Part shown: positions 44,132 through 57,002 of the stretch, one piece after another
Layout: every line of letters starts with the position of its first letter
How positions within the stretch are numbered: the stretch's first letter is position 1
NCBI GenBank assembly: GCA_023014365.1
Contig: JAEBUN010000072.1
Span: forward strand, 32,081 to 96,080
Source of the DNA: Lepiota brunneoincarnata
Lineage: Eukaryota > Basidiomycota > Agaricomycetes > Agaricales > Agaricaceae
Direction of reading: 5' to 3'
Length of the DNA: 64,000 bases
Notes under the pieces: generated by a model
Databases searched by the model: none
What the model was told of the DNA's origin: nothing
What the model saw: only the letters and a program-made list of their open reading frames with translations
Made by a program: the position numbers and the translations under genes

Positions 44132-45603
44132 CTACCCGCTCGCATTACCCAAAAGTTCTTCAAACTGACGACGGAACCGGTCAAGCTCTTTATCCCACTC
44201 ATTAGTGTCAACGTGTCCGCGGTCCAGTTGGAAAGCCTGAACCTCGCGAATGAAGTGTTCCAGGTCTTTCACACGTGTGATTGATAACTCCGGCTCGTTG
44301 GATCCTCGTGCTCGCGCGAGATAGGAAGCGACAAGAGTCGCCAGGCCACCTTATCCAGACAGACGTTCATCAGTAATATATTTCTCGAGTGGAACCGGTA
44401 ATGACATACCTAAAATAGTCGTCTGAACAGCGGTCTAAATCCCAAGAAACAAAAAAAAAACATCAATCAATCAGTTTATGCGATCCTGCAGTCTTTCAGA
44501 GTTTGAGTTGATCGCACCTGTCTGCCAGTCGTTGCTACTGCAGATAACCCTGTCGTTAAGGAACCCAAAATGACCTGGAGTCCAATGGCAGCATTCAGCG
44601 CAAATCCAGTCGCTTTCGCTTTCGCCGCATATTTATCACGTTCAGCAATGGCAATCGCGAGGGTAGGCTGTATACGTTCTCCAACTGTCCGTTTGCGCAG
44701 AGGCTGTGGGGTATCATGTTTCAGAGAGTTGGAAAAGGAAGAGAAAAGGACCTTTTAACCTTGTCATCGACAGGGACAATCCAGTCAATGCCTGATCTCC
44801 TAGTAGCCGACCCCGGCAAAAGACCTTCCAACGTCCTCGGGCGACGCGGTAATCCAGGATCCGCCAAACGAGCCTGAGGCAGCGCTGGTAGTGGATGATT
44901 TGTGCGCACCGCACTATCCCTCTGCAACTCGGGTAACCCCAAACCTGACAACGTATCCACATCCTCTAGCTTCTCTATCGACGACGCAACATTCACAGCA
45001 CTCATTGACCGCGTAGCCCCTGATCGTGCGCTCTGTAACTGCGGAAGAGCTGGACGAACGGCAGGGGGAGGGGGAGTCGGAGGGTCGGACATGGGATGAA
45101 CGTTATTTGACGCTGGACCTCCAAGAGTCGATCCGGTAGCGGGCCTTCGTACTGGACTGATTGCGGATTCCGAGGTCTGTTGAACAGGCCTGGACACCGT
45201 ACTCGCACCGGGCTCCATCGTCTGCTGGGCGGGCACACTGGGGGGCACAGGCGCAGGTGCAAGCGCGGGACCAGTCCCAGGTTCAAAGGAGTGCTGAGTA
45301 GGCGTGGGCGTATCGGTGCCCATCACCGGATGCGAGGTCTGCTCATGAGCGGGCTGCTGCTGCGAGGCAGGCGCATGTCCAACCTCGGGATTAGGGGGGT
45401 CGAGGAGGCGGAGCGGGTTCCGAACTTGGACCAGCGACGGGCGCTGAAGCTGGCTGAGTAACCGCTGGTGCTGGTGCTGGTGCTGGTGCTGGTGCTGGTG
45501 CCGCTGGTGCCGGTGCTGGGTTGCCTGAGCTAGAACCACCACCCCCAGGCGCGGACTGAGCGGGATCAGGTCGGTCCATGGCCGGAATGTCCTCTGAGCA
45601 CAA
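44132..45603 (-). CDS. Fungal SLATT-domain protein (two-helix membrane effector type)
   Basis: The N-terminal half is long, disordered and Pro/Ala/Gln-rich. The SLATT-like region then runs GIDWIVPVDDK, TVGERIQPTLAIAIAERDKY, ATGFALNAAIGLQVILGSLT, TAVQTTILGG, LATLVASYLARARGSNEPEL and ITRVKDLEHFIREVQAF, spread over three exons and containing two hydrophobic helices. SLATT domains are known as pore-forming-type effectors linked to NLR-like and nucleotide-sensing systems. The fungal group is uncharacterised. The start at 45603 (MDRPDPAQSAPGG) has a good context but runs out of frame at a six-C run at about 45391-45400. One base less would join it to the frame that encodes the domain. The alternative start at 45653 needs no change but reads the repeat as His-Gln. 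The stop is at 44132-44134. Confidence 0.72.
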
Positions 45604-46008
45604 GAAGAGACGAGCAAGGAGTTTGGGTCCGACCCTCCCCCCCCCTTATGCACAAGTTTGGGTCATTTTGTTTAATTTCCAGCCACTTGACAGGTAGCAC
45701 GGAAGCCAAGCAGAATAGAATCCTGACGGGATTTCGGTCGCAATCAGTGGATCCCTTAAGAGTTAGGAGATGCAAAAGAGCCGGTTTTTGGCAGATTGTG
45801 GATTCCCATCAGACATTGTGCCCCATTTTGACCGTATGTGCTCTCACACTCTGCAACAAAAAAATAAAAACATTCGCTCTGCAACTTGATTAATCGGTTC
45901 CGTTTCGCTTCTCTGTCAGCTCATTGGCACACGACGTTCGCCAAGGGCCGGTTTAATGAATACAAGCATGACTCAACGTCTGTGATCACGTGTTATTTAA
46001 CTACATAC

Positions 46009-49000
46009 TTAAGACACGACAGGACTTCGTCCCCTTCCCCTCATACCGCCTCTTGGCGCTGCCCGAGGAACAAATCCAGAAATGATTCCCCGTCCGCGAG
46101 GGTGACCCCTGCCGCGCCCTAGACCCCTGAACACATTCGCGGGAGGGCCCGAAAAAGTCGGTTCAGCAGTCGAGCTAGGCTGCACATGTCCTCCTCGTCC
46201 ACTACTATTCACAACATGGTTGGTCGTCGGCCCACCGCGCCCATTCGCAACTACCTGGTTCATGGGAGTGGGTAGATGCCCACCACGCCCATTGACATGA
46301 TTCCCTCTTGTGCGATTAGGGTTACTCATGATCTTTATGGGAGCAGATTGACTAATGTGCGCGCCTCAGTGATAGTGCCTATACCGAATAGAATAATCCT
46401 TACCTCGGCTGTGGTGCGGGACGGAAGCCCGCAGCCGCATTTTGTCCAGGACTAGGCTGGATAAGAGGATGAGGTCCATAACGAGGCTTAAACGGAGTAG
46501 TGATGGGCGGTGGCGGGGGAGCTTTTGGATTCGTGGACGTTACAAACTGAGGATTCGATAAATTGAGGCACGAATTAAACTCGACCGTCATCCCTCGGTA
46601 CGCCGAACACCTGTATAATCAATCAACATCGTTTCGTCTTTTTACATTAAGAGAAAAATTATATACCTGTCGCCCAGCGTTACACCAGCCATGAACGGGA
46701 CATCCCAAATAACGTCCATCGAGTTGGAATTGAGCCCAATAACAACCCCCTTGACGGACAACGGAACAGCACCAGAATCCCTGACCATCGTCACACGATC
46801 TCCCAGCGCAAACTTTTGGTTTTGTAATCTGTATACCGTATGCGCGGGCTTAAGGACAGCCTGTCTCGGTATACCCTTGACAATGGCCTTCTTGAACTCT
46901 GATGGCGACTTGCTCTTGGTTATCGAATCAGCCAGTTGCTCCAGTTCTAAGACCGTTTCCTATAAACACCCATCAGCACAAGGACTTCAATAAAAACTCG
47001 AAACCACCACTCACCTTGGACAGCTGGTCACAGAAGAGGGACACAGGCTCCAAACCCGTCACACCCCTCGCTTTCAACCACGAACGGACCTCCCTAACCC
47101 TCTCCTCCGGCTTGTGGCCTCTAAAGACTTCAGACGCAACCGCCATCGCATCGCCGTCTGCATCTAAGCACCTGAAAATCTCAGGGAAATTGGCCTGGCG
47201 CCAAAATTAATCAATCATCCAGCAGGGAGGACTAGATAATTAAATAAAACTCTCACCTTGTACTCTTGAACCAGCTCTACTGCCTTGTCGCTGTACTCCC
47301 AGTGTCTGCCATCCTTCCTCGTATAACCAACCACCTTCAACGCCTTCGCCTCAAACTTCAAACTAAGCCCCAAATTGTTCTTCTGCTTATCATGCCCAGA
47401 AACTACCATAAAACTCGAGGCAATCCTCGAGAGCGCTCGCGAAGAGATACCCACAGCCTCCGCAGCTTTGAACGATGGCAAGTACCTCGACGCCTTCCGA
47501 TTGTCCACAATCGTCTTGAACCTCTCAATCTCCGATTTCTCAGAAGGGAAGAACTGTTAGCAAAGATAAGAATGATAAGCTCTTCCACTAAACGCCCAAG
47601 AATCCCGAGAAACAACTCACAGCAAGCATAACAGATAAGCTCCTCTCCATCGTTGCCGTAACCTGAGCCGCAACACCATACGCATGTTCCCCAAGGAAAA
47701 ACACCTTACTCCCTTCCGGAAACTCCTCGCTCAACGGTGGTGGCTCCCTCTCCATAAACCTCGGATCCTCCGAAGCAATCTCACCCAGGCACATCTGCAC
47801 AGCCTGCTCAACCTCCTTGTTCGCTTCCTCGTAATCTTTCACCAAAGCTCCATTCTCAAGCCTCTTCAACCCCTTCAACGGTCTCACGTGCAACAACACC
47901 TCCACACTCCCCGTCAACACAGCACACTTCTTCGAATAAACCGTTTCAATCCGCTCAGCTTTGCCCTTCCAATGCGATAAACCCTGAGGTCCATGCGGGT
48001 TCGAGATAACCTTGGGCGGAACGTTGGGTATGATGCTAAGCTTTTCATACTTGAAAAGCGAGTCCGAGATGGCAACGACAAGCCCTTCCTGGAGGAACGG
48101 CCAACCCATAAAAGTCCGTTCGCCAATCATCCTGCGCGCAATTTCCTCGGTTCGAACACCCTCATAAGGGTTCCCCATCTTGAGGATCATAGATCGGTTG
48201 CGCGACTCGGATCCATGCACATTGACACCGTGCAAGTCCAACACGGCTGTGTGAGGGAGAGTCTTGAGTGAAGGGAAGCCCGCGAGCGCTTCCGCGCCCA
48301 GGAACACCCCGTCGCAGAGGCCGGGCACAAGATGCAAGCCATCGAGCGTCGGGAGATCAAAGGGCTCCATTTTGCAATAGCAGCGGTAGATGGGCGGGAA
48401 GAACCCAGGGAGGGAAGAGGGGTATACTGTTGGTTCGCTTGGATCGTAGCTGAACCTCGTGCTGGTGCCCCAGGAGTTACGTCGACGCTCTTCCTGCGTC
48501 AGTCTATGCTCCCTGGCTAAAGTAAAAATGAGATAACGTCGTACACGCGTAAAAGAGAGGGGGTAAACTTACAAGCCATAGCTTTCAGTAACCTAGTTTC
48601 CTCGATAAATGGAATCTTTACAATAGCTTCCCAGTCTTGCTTCTTCCCGTTGAGATCCTGCTCGAATTCGATGGGGTAGAAGTCCAGGATGGGCGAGTTG
48701 GAATCATACATCAGATCCTGAAACGCCATTGGGATATGCTCTTTACTAGCCACAGGCAAAACCCCCATAAGCTGCTCGAACGGCTTGAAGGGCTTCCCAA
48801 GATCGAATTTGAAAGTCAATTGATCGACACCGCGTAAATCTACCAACGACTTTGAGCATTCCGTGATATTCATGGGCTAACAATGACTTACCGGATATGC
48901 GGGGGGCATAATGATAGTTGTAGAACCATCCCCAGGATGCGACTCCGCTGTAATAATAATGCATCACCCACTGCAACCCCTCAATGTATCTATACACCAA

Positions 49001-51254
49001 ATCGCCCATCGCCTCGGGGTCATCGTACGAGAACTCCAATTTACCCTAAGAAGTAAAATGAGCACCAGGGATTATCAATTATCAAGCGGAACGTACCTGG
49101 TAGTAACCCCTCTTCCACTCAGCCATCTTCTCCTTGATGGACTTTTCATACCTCGCCTCGAACCCGCCATCCGTTTCATCATCAAATACCGGCGCCTTTT
49201 CATACTTCCCCAACACTCTGTCGACAGCTGCCCGACTCTCTTCATCATCTCCCTCTTCAGACGTTTCCACATCCTCCCACTCACTATCCGGCGGTTCCTC
49301 GCCGTTCTGTTCTACGATGCCCGCACTCCCTTTCACACTTTTTTCTAGATCTTCTTCGATGTAACCATCCTCCAGCATGCCAGGTAAATGCCACGTAAGA
49401 ATGCTATTATCGTCCTCGTCATATTCATCCCACCGGATACTGAGGTGCAGATCCTCAGCGAGACGACTGATAAACGCGCGCTCACGAGCGGGGAATGTGT
49501 TGAGCATAGACAGGGTGCCGGCTTTCGATAGAGGTTTACGTCGACTCCCGAGGACATATGCCTTGACTTTGTCGAATATTTCTCGTTGCGGTTTCGTCAA
49601 CACTTCCGGTGTATTAAAGCATGAGTGGCGGGAAATAGGGATGTCAAGAGTCGGAATAACATACCCAGCTTTGACCGCTTACGGCCCATCTCCATCTCTT
49701 TCATGTGTTTTGCTTGCTTTCCCTTGAACCAATTCAGATCCGCGTACTCCTTCTCAAATACCTCTTGTTCCCATTGCGCCATCTGGTCAAGAATGACTTG
49801 CAGGCGCCTCGTGTTTATGATACCACCCTCGTTGATATAACCATCTAGGATCTGAATTAACCCACTGTCACCACCGTTAAGGCGAGAGACTCACCAAGGC
49901 CAGGCAAAACTTTCTTATACACCTCAAACAACCTCTCCAGACCGTTCTCATGAATGTGCAAGTCGGGAAGATTAGGCAGGAAATCGTTCCCAACGAACAC
50001 GGCAAGTAAAATGAAATCATCAATAATGCGCTCCAAGTTGTAGTCAAACGGCAGCACTGGCTCGATATCTCGGAATTCGAGGTCGAGATACTCGCGCATC
50101 AGGCATAGGTGAAGTAGATAGAAATTGATCGACTCCAGACTAATTCACACAATCAAAACTGAATGCATAATGCGAAAAGAAACGGGAGCAGCGCACCTCG
50201 TATTGTTCTTCTTCCTCGACCCAGGACCAAACTTGACTTCCTCTCGTAACAAACAGAAATGCGGATCATGGCTCAACAACCCAAGCATAATAAGGTCCGC
50301 ATCCAAGCCATATAAACAATGCCGGATGTTGGGGTTGTAGTCCGGCTGTGCGCGGGACAATCGGATATACTCCATGATCTTGTGCTCGCCCTCTCCTGGG
50401 ACTTCATGCCCGGACAACACGACTTCGATACCCCGCCAATCGGAATCCTCTGATATCTTCTTGTTGATGAAGTAGCGCAGCTGTTCGGACAGGCGAGTCA
50501 TGAACGGAGTGCCTATGGAAACGGGTCAGCGGGTCAACCGAAACCAAAAAAAAGAGTAGGCCAAAGCCAAGAACGGACCAGGTGTAATACAATTGCTATC
50601 AAATGCCTTCTCATCTGGCAACTTTTCTCCTTTGCTCAGCGCCTTCTCCCTGACCTCTTTCGCCTCTTTCGCAGTGCGGAAGCGCCTGCCTCGTTGTTGA
50701 TTCATTTTTGCGCGAGGGGCAACACCATCAACGGCCATGAAGAAAAGTTTCTTTGGCTTGATTTTGCTGAAAAGGTGGTCAACATAAGCGAAGATTGACG
50801 TGAATATTTGATCCTCAGAAAGCCTGAAATGAGCGTCTTCGTCATTGGGATGAGAACCTGGAGACAAAGGTCAGAGGAAGGAATGGAATGGGAAACCAAC
50901 AGCGGCTTACAGTTGTGGATGATGCCATTGAAATCAAGGTATAGATTATCTGTTTGTAGGTCAGAACGAAACCCCCGGTTAATAAGCGCAATGAGACGAA
51001 CCAAATTCTGGGATCTTATTTTCTTGGATTAGTTGCGAAGTCAAAGGATAACGTTCGCTGCATTCCGATGAGAAAGTGCTCATTAAGCTGAATGGCGAGA
51101 CGGCTTACGAGATGTAGCGGAAGAACTGGGTGTTTGGACAAGCTAAGGCCATATGTATACCATTTGAGCAATAGGACGAACCTTTGGGATACCTGGGAAG
51201 AAGAAGGGGTTATAAGGCAGCGTTTCGTTGTAAGGAAAGAGAATACTGACCCAT
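46009..51254 (-). CDS. XRN1: 5'-3' exoribonuclease 1 (cytoplasmic mRNA decay)
   Basis: Degrades decapped, 5'-monophosphate RNA in the cytoplasm and P-bodies. The start is split over tiny exons: ATG G at 51254, then IPK, FFRYIS and [10 protein letters not shown]. The nuclease core is very clear: [65 protein letters not shown] and [16 protein letters not shown]. The second conserved region has [27 protein letters not shown] and [12 protein letters not shown]. Acidic and SH3-like regions follow. The last exons are Pro-rich, then Arg-Gly-rich ([14 protein letters not shown]), ending at 46009. I estimate about 1,400 residues over some 18-20 exons, all joinable without frameshift. The tail length and composition are typical of XRN1 rather than nuclear XRN2/RAT1. 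Confidence 0.95.
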
Positions 51255-51958
51255 TATACTAATACAGCTGCGAGAGCAAGAGAGCAACGGTGGGTGGTCG
51301 GTTTCAAGGTCTGCTTGTCACGGGATGTGGGTTGCACAACACGCGTGGCTGAAATTTGCTCAAATGAGTCGCCCACCTTCCATTCTGGGAAATTGACGAG
51401 CCCCACAACCCTTGTTAGCCATTAATGTGGTGGCTCTTGACTCCCCATCAGGTGAGCGACTGGGCTTGTTGATAATACACAGATCCTCTTGGTCCACCCG
51501 CGGTGTACATGAGCATAAGCGAAGCTGCCGATAGCGGATGTATACAGTATATTGCTCAAGGTCCGGGGGAAATAATAACAAGTTATCGTGCAGAGCCCGG
51601 CTCAGACACGCATATATTGTACGTACATGCATTATCAACAAAATTCAGGCCCTACCTGCGTCGTAGCTTCCATATACAGCATTGTGTCGGTTGTAGGTGA
51701 ATTCAACCAAGCATGACCGTCCATTATGACCCAAGAAGAACATACCCTTAGGTCTCAGAAATGGATTATTCTCACAATGAAGGGATATGTAACTGAAAAG
51801 AATGCCCTTAGTAGGCTGAAAGCACAGTGAGTGAGCCCCGTTGAACAAGGACCGGAAGCAGTCACGAATACTCACCAGAGGAAACACCGCCGGCGGTGTT
51901 GGTCGCCCATGTTTCTCCAGGATTTTGTAATCCGTGTCGCAGCCTGGTGAAAGCCTTA

Positions 51959-53900
51959 TTAGTCCATTATCGCCCTAACCAGTAGATTCTTCATCAATGC
52001 ACGTATGGACAATAATAAAAAACTAGAACTGACCAGGGAGTACAGCCAGTTGACAAAGCGGGCAAAATTGGGATCGTAGGAGTGGCCTGAAAGGTGACAG
52101 AAATGGAATTGGCAAAGCTCTGTGACCACATGTGCAGTGTCCTCATCGCTGCCATGGGAACAGGTATCCCAGATGTGCTCCTCCACAAAGGAGAGTGTTG
52201 ATTGTGGAAATAACTTATTTTCTTCAGTGACTCCTGTCATTCTCTCGAGCTCTATGGAGGAGGCGCAACATAGACTCTTGTCTGCCGAAAGCTGATATAT
52301 GAGGCCAAGTTGCCAGATGCATAGTATTGACTCACCATCCAGTGTACAACACCTCTCATTAGAACAGTTATACCACCGGAGCGAGAATAGGGCAAACTCA
52401 CTGCGCACTTTTGCCACGTTTAATACAGATTGTCCAGAGCGACTCGAGTCACTGAGAAAGTCACCGAATGAAGCATGATAAAATCGCAAGTGCTGGTCGT
52501 GAGCTTTGGCAGGTGGGGGGATGTAGAGTACAGAGTGCAACCTTCGAAGGGAACCATAAAATGAACTTCGGCTCAGGTAATATAAATTTGAGATCGATTG
52601 CGCGGGTAATGTGTTGGAATAAAGGATACAGAAGCCTAGGATGCGCATCGTAGTCGGGAGTGTATGAGTCGGGACATCAGAAAGGATTCGCCGGTAGAGG
52701 AGGTCTAGTGCATGCAAGGGATTAACCGCTCCGAGCATCTGCGATCCCGCAAAAAATCTCAAGCAGATTTCCAGCTGTGCGACTGGGTCATCAACATCCT
52801 CATCACCGATGAATTTGAGTACAGTCGAAGCAAGAATGAAGAGCCCAGATGCTGTTGTGGCTAGTCGCAGCAACTCGGTTTTCGTAGGCCATGGTTTATC
52901 CTCCTCGACGTCAATGATATCCCAATATCGCTGACGAATATTATCGAAACCGCCTCGAAGAAAATGACGGACGTCCCTTTGAGCCTCAGGGTCATCAACG
53001 GATAGTTCCTCGCGTTTGCAATTAATTTCGAAATCTGTTCTTCGAAGTAGACGTTTCAAATGCCACTCTGGCCGGCTGCAGATCATCCAAAGAAGGGGGA
53101 ACGTGTCGATGAGCCGAACATGTTCATTGATAAGCTCAATGAACTCGCATTGGGCCTCCTCTCCCTTGCATTCGTCTAGTCCGTCCAAGATGATCAACAA
53201 CGGCTGGTCGGTACTAAACAACCCGCGAGCTTTCAAGGTAGTGAACGGCTCAATAAGGAGTTTCTTGAACTGAGAGCGCAGGTTTTTCTCGAGAATTGTT
53301 GAATCATCCGCAAGTAGCTGTGTGACCAGGCGTTTATAATCGGGGGAATTAACAGCAAGTTGGTATGCGAGAGTGGGAATGACACGAAGGGGATCGTTTC
53401 GGTCGTTCAGCCTGGAAAAGAAGAACGCGGCACCAAGTCGACCGATGTCTCGGGAGTGTTCACCAACGGATTGCGCGACCGCGGACTTACCGACACCAGC
53501 GGGGCCTAAAAGCCAGAGCATACGCCAGTGCCGCTGAGTGTCAGTGAGCCATGTTGTGATCTTTCCCCTGAGTTCCTTTCGGGTGTCTGGATGGCACGAA
53601 GGTGGAGGATATCGAGCGGAGGAGTCTACCTCCGCACCAGATATTCTCCGATGCTCAAGGAGCTGGATTGCTATAAGCCGATGGATCAGCATCTCAGACA
53701 CTATACATGTGGGACACTATCCTGCATACCGACCCTCCCGGTCTCAATCAGGTTTTCGGTAATAGTAGAATTGTTGATCACAAAATGGTGAGCACCTGCG
53801 AATAACCCGGTGGATTGCTCCTGGCTCTGTGCACCTGAGAAGCCTAATATGACCTATGGAATATCAAGCTTGTGCTCAAACGCATACCAGTTACTCCCAT
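51959..53900 (-). CDS. NACHT-domain NLR-like protein, divergent copy 5
   Basis: The start at 53900 (MGVTG) joins across 53887-53844 to an exon ending at 53730, and after a 59-nt intron to the main exon from 53670. The N-terminal motif reads GLFAGAHHFVINNSTITENL and corresponds to the short motif in the tandem copies. It is followed by GAEVDSSARYPPPSCHPDTR, Walker A (GPAGVGKSAVAQ), Walker B (LLIILDGLDECKGEE) and CSRPEWHLKRLLR. The helical part ends FVNWLYSL, in register with the tandem copies' intron. Unspliced, the frame ends at 51959 with a hydrophobic tail. A GTCAGT donor at 52033 could lead to further exons down to about 51645, but I could not find joins that keep a convincing frame. Orientation is opposite to the tandem cluster. 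Confidence 0.82.
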
Positions 53901-56900
53901 GGAGTTCTGTTGTTCCACATGAGTGGTATCAGCCGGCGCGGGTTCGGTGCCACTAGGAGCTGCAGAAGGCGCTTCCCAGACGAAACTAGAAACAAAAGAT
54001 ATGAAATCTAGCAACATGACGGTGGGAGGGTTGCTTCAGGACTGCAGGACTGCAAACTGAGAGTGTAGAAAGCCGAGCGATATCGGTTAACCCCGGTCGT
54101 AGTCCTGACCGTGGGACACCCGAAACAAGTTGCTCACCCTCTGCTCCAGGATGTTACGTAACCCTCTGGAGGAATACTGCAGAGCTCATCCAGAGACCCC
54201 TTCCACCTGGGTTGTCTAGTGCTAGGAATAAATTCAGCCCTACGGGGTTCCGACCTCACAGTAGACAGACAGTTTGTGCCTATTGACAATACACAGGTCC
54301 TCTAGATCCACCATAACATCCTACTCTCAAGGCTGCCGCAATATTATTTTCAGCTACAACCTTTTGCGCATTTCTTGAACTTCGAAATTGCGGAGCAACT
54401 CATTTCAATACTATACGAGCTATTATCGTCAAGCGGGCCAACTCTTACCGGTATATCTATGAACTCATTCAACCCACCGGTCTCCGTTCTCGAGTGGCCA
54501 CCAGTTCTTGTGAGTAAGTCTGTCTCCTTATAAGTTGTCAGCCGCGTTTGCTCAAGAACCTTCGTCTCCCTGGTCTTCCGATAGGCCGAAAAGCCCATAA
54601 CGAATTATTCCGCTCATTAGGCCAAATCGTTAAATATCACCTCACATGACCATTAAGAATGATTTCGGAGGATTCGACCCCACAAACTATTCTCACACAA
54701 CGACAAGATCTATGTGGGTGCAGGTGCAACACCATGGGGACACTATGGGAACGGTCTCCGAATATCCCACTTTTCATTCCTAATTTCCTATTTCCAAAAA
54801 GCACGCCATTATTTGGGTTTTGATGGTATAATAGACCCACTCAGTTCTGAGCATCCATCCGATCACATTGTGCACGCGGTCGCGACATAGGAGATTGACG
54901 ATCTCCAAAGCCTCGATTCTTCACGACAGAAAGGCCTTGAGCCTCGACCTTAAGCTTCAGGATTCTCCGCACCACTGGTACGAACGGGAGCAAAGAGATC
55001 CACTCGAATGCCAAACTACTGATCACACGATCATACCGCAGAACAACGGTTACCAGCTTCTCCTCCGTTCCTCCTGATCTACAGGTTGCTAGCAATCAAC
55101 CCAACATACCAACAACCTTGCATCAGTCCGGCACGCTCCGTCCGAATATCTGGGCTATGATCGCACTTGCCTAGCTGCCCCCCCAACTTCTGAATACATC
55201 GGACAAAGAACTCGGGATTACAGCCAACGCTTTCAGCAGTAGATCGTCCACTACACCCGGAGATGTGTTATGGCGACAGTCTTGAGCCTGAAGCACCACC
55301 ACAGGTTTCAGCTCCCCCAAGTGCCCGGACAACCCGAGGCTTCTCTGCCCGTCATTAACGGAACCATATGAACAGCTCAGACAGACTAAACCTCCACCAT
55401 AGCCGGAAGCCGTTGCAATAGACTACGTCGCCATTCCCCGCCTCCCATTAAGGTTAGTATGTGGTGTCGTGATCTACCATGCATCATTCCCCGACATCAA
55501 GTGATAATCACAATGACTTTTATCACAACCCCCCTCTTAAGGACAATTCGGCTCCCGGGAGTTAACGGGCGCGCACTGAACATGATTCAAACTACCGACT
55601 CAGGGGGGGCGCTACCGACATGCTGGAGCCAACGTTACACTAAGTACTGTCTTCGTCCGCGGCGGGATGGAGCTGTGATCAATGCAGAAAGGCTCCCCAT
55701 TCTAGTCCTCAGCGAGCCCCTTACCCCTTTCAAGTAAAGCCTCCTACGGCCAACGCCACCCAACCTTCCATCCTATCTCAAGTCAGATACATAGCTTTTC
55801 AACTGCGCAGCAATCCGTATATACATATATGTACTATCCCCGAGCGCAAAAAGCAAAAATATGACTTGTTACCACCACGGCAAGCACGCGAGGGCGCGAT
55901 CGTTCGCCAGTCTTCCAAGTGCCGGGACTATACCAATCTCCGCGCAGACACGCATCCATTACTACTATCTTAACCGACGGTAAAGCACCAAGTCAAGGTT
56001 TCCACAATTACCTTCAACATGGTTGCCCAGGCCCTGGTAAAATGCCAAAATACCCGACTTTTTTTTTAATGTCCTGATAATATAATAATAGTCGGGCAAC
56101 TCCCAATTGGCAATGTGGGAGATCCCCATAATATCCGGTGTCTAAATATAACAAACTCGAAAAATTCCCATGCGGGCCCTGACCAGATGTCGGGAAATTA
56201 AGATGCCTGACGGCTTTTCTCTGATTAGCCCTTTGGCTGGGAGGGTACTCGATGACTTGTGCTACGCCGCCGTCCCGCTTAAGATAATTGGGACAAATGA
56301 TACTTCGACCTGGCAGATCCCCCTGCAAAACCATGAGAGAAATGTCGGATGGGTATCAGTTGCACATGGGTGTGATATGTTTCTTTGGTGCCTGTCGACC
56401 GTATGGCTGGGTATCGCCTCGTGCGTGTGTCAAGGTAAGGGCCTCTTCCTCCACGGTTCAAGGAACACGACCCTCCCCTCCCCTCCCCTTCCATGTGCCT
56501 TGTTCTTGTCAGCCATTCTGACACACCGGCTACGATATCGGCTTTGGTTATAATAATCACCTTGATATGCGTCCCGAAGCGCCGATGCTAAGGATCCCGA
56601 CCAGTGGACGCCTGGTTAAATCACTTGTCAAAGGGTAAGGCCATGTCACTAACCATGATCGGACACAAGTGACCGAGTCCGCTCGTTGTGCATGTGTGGG
56701 CCTTACGAGAACCTGTCGAGAGCAGGTAATACAACCAATACAATGGTTGATAAAACACTTGCGACCGTGATAGACGTGACTGGGGGGTAGAGTAGAGAAT
56801 ACACTGTCCTGCCGACGATCATGGATAGGTAAATTGTCAATGATATTACCACTATAGGTATGGTTCAAGAGTGACTAAAACCCATTCAGAAATAATTGCC

Positions 56901-57002
56901 CTCTCCAACCGCCAACTCATTTGCGAAATTTCTAATGGGGCCAATGGGAGGATCAGAGATCCTGCGTCCCCCCTCCTCCCCTCTTTATCTATAATCGCCG
57001 GA
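53901..57002. other. Gene-poor 3.1 kb with a possible F-box/LRR-like relic
   Basis: Minus-strand frames at about 54841-55095 (LVTVVLRYDRVISSLAFEW then LKVEAQGLSVV) and 55200-55380 (GELKPVVVLQAQDCRHN then DDLLLKALAVIPS) are reminiscent of the C-terminal leucine-rich part of basidiomycete F-box proteins. The two pieces do not join cleanly and no F-box is visible. The remainder shows nothing recognisable. Confidence 0.3.

Noticed and set aside
44721..45653. 310-codon minus-strand frame starting MHKGGGGSD as a separate gene
   Set aside because: Its 3' half is the SLATT gene's middle exon. The His-Gln repeat at its start is probably the out-of-frame reading of a Pro-Ala repeat, so I treat it as an alternative start of the same gene.
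51645..51943. Extra C-terminal exons for NACHT5
   Set aside because: Splice-like sites exist, but the joins I tried either change frame or meet an early stop.
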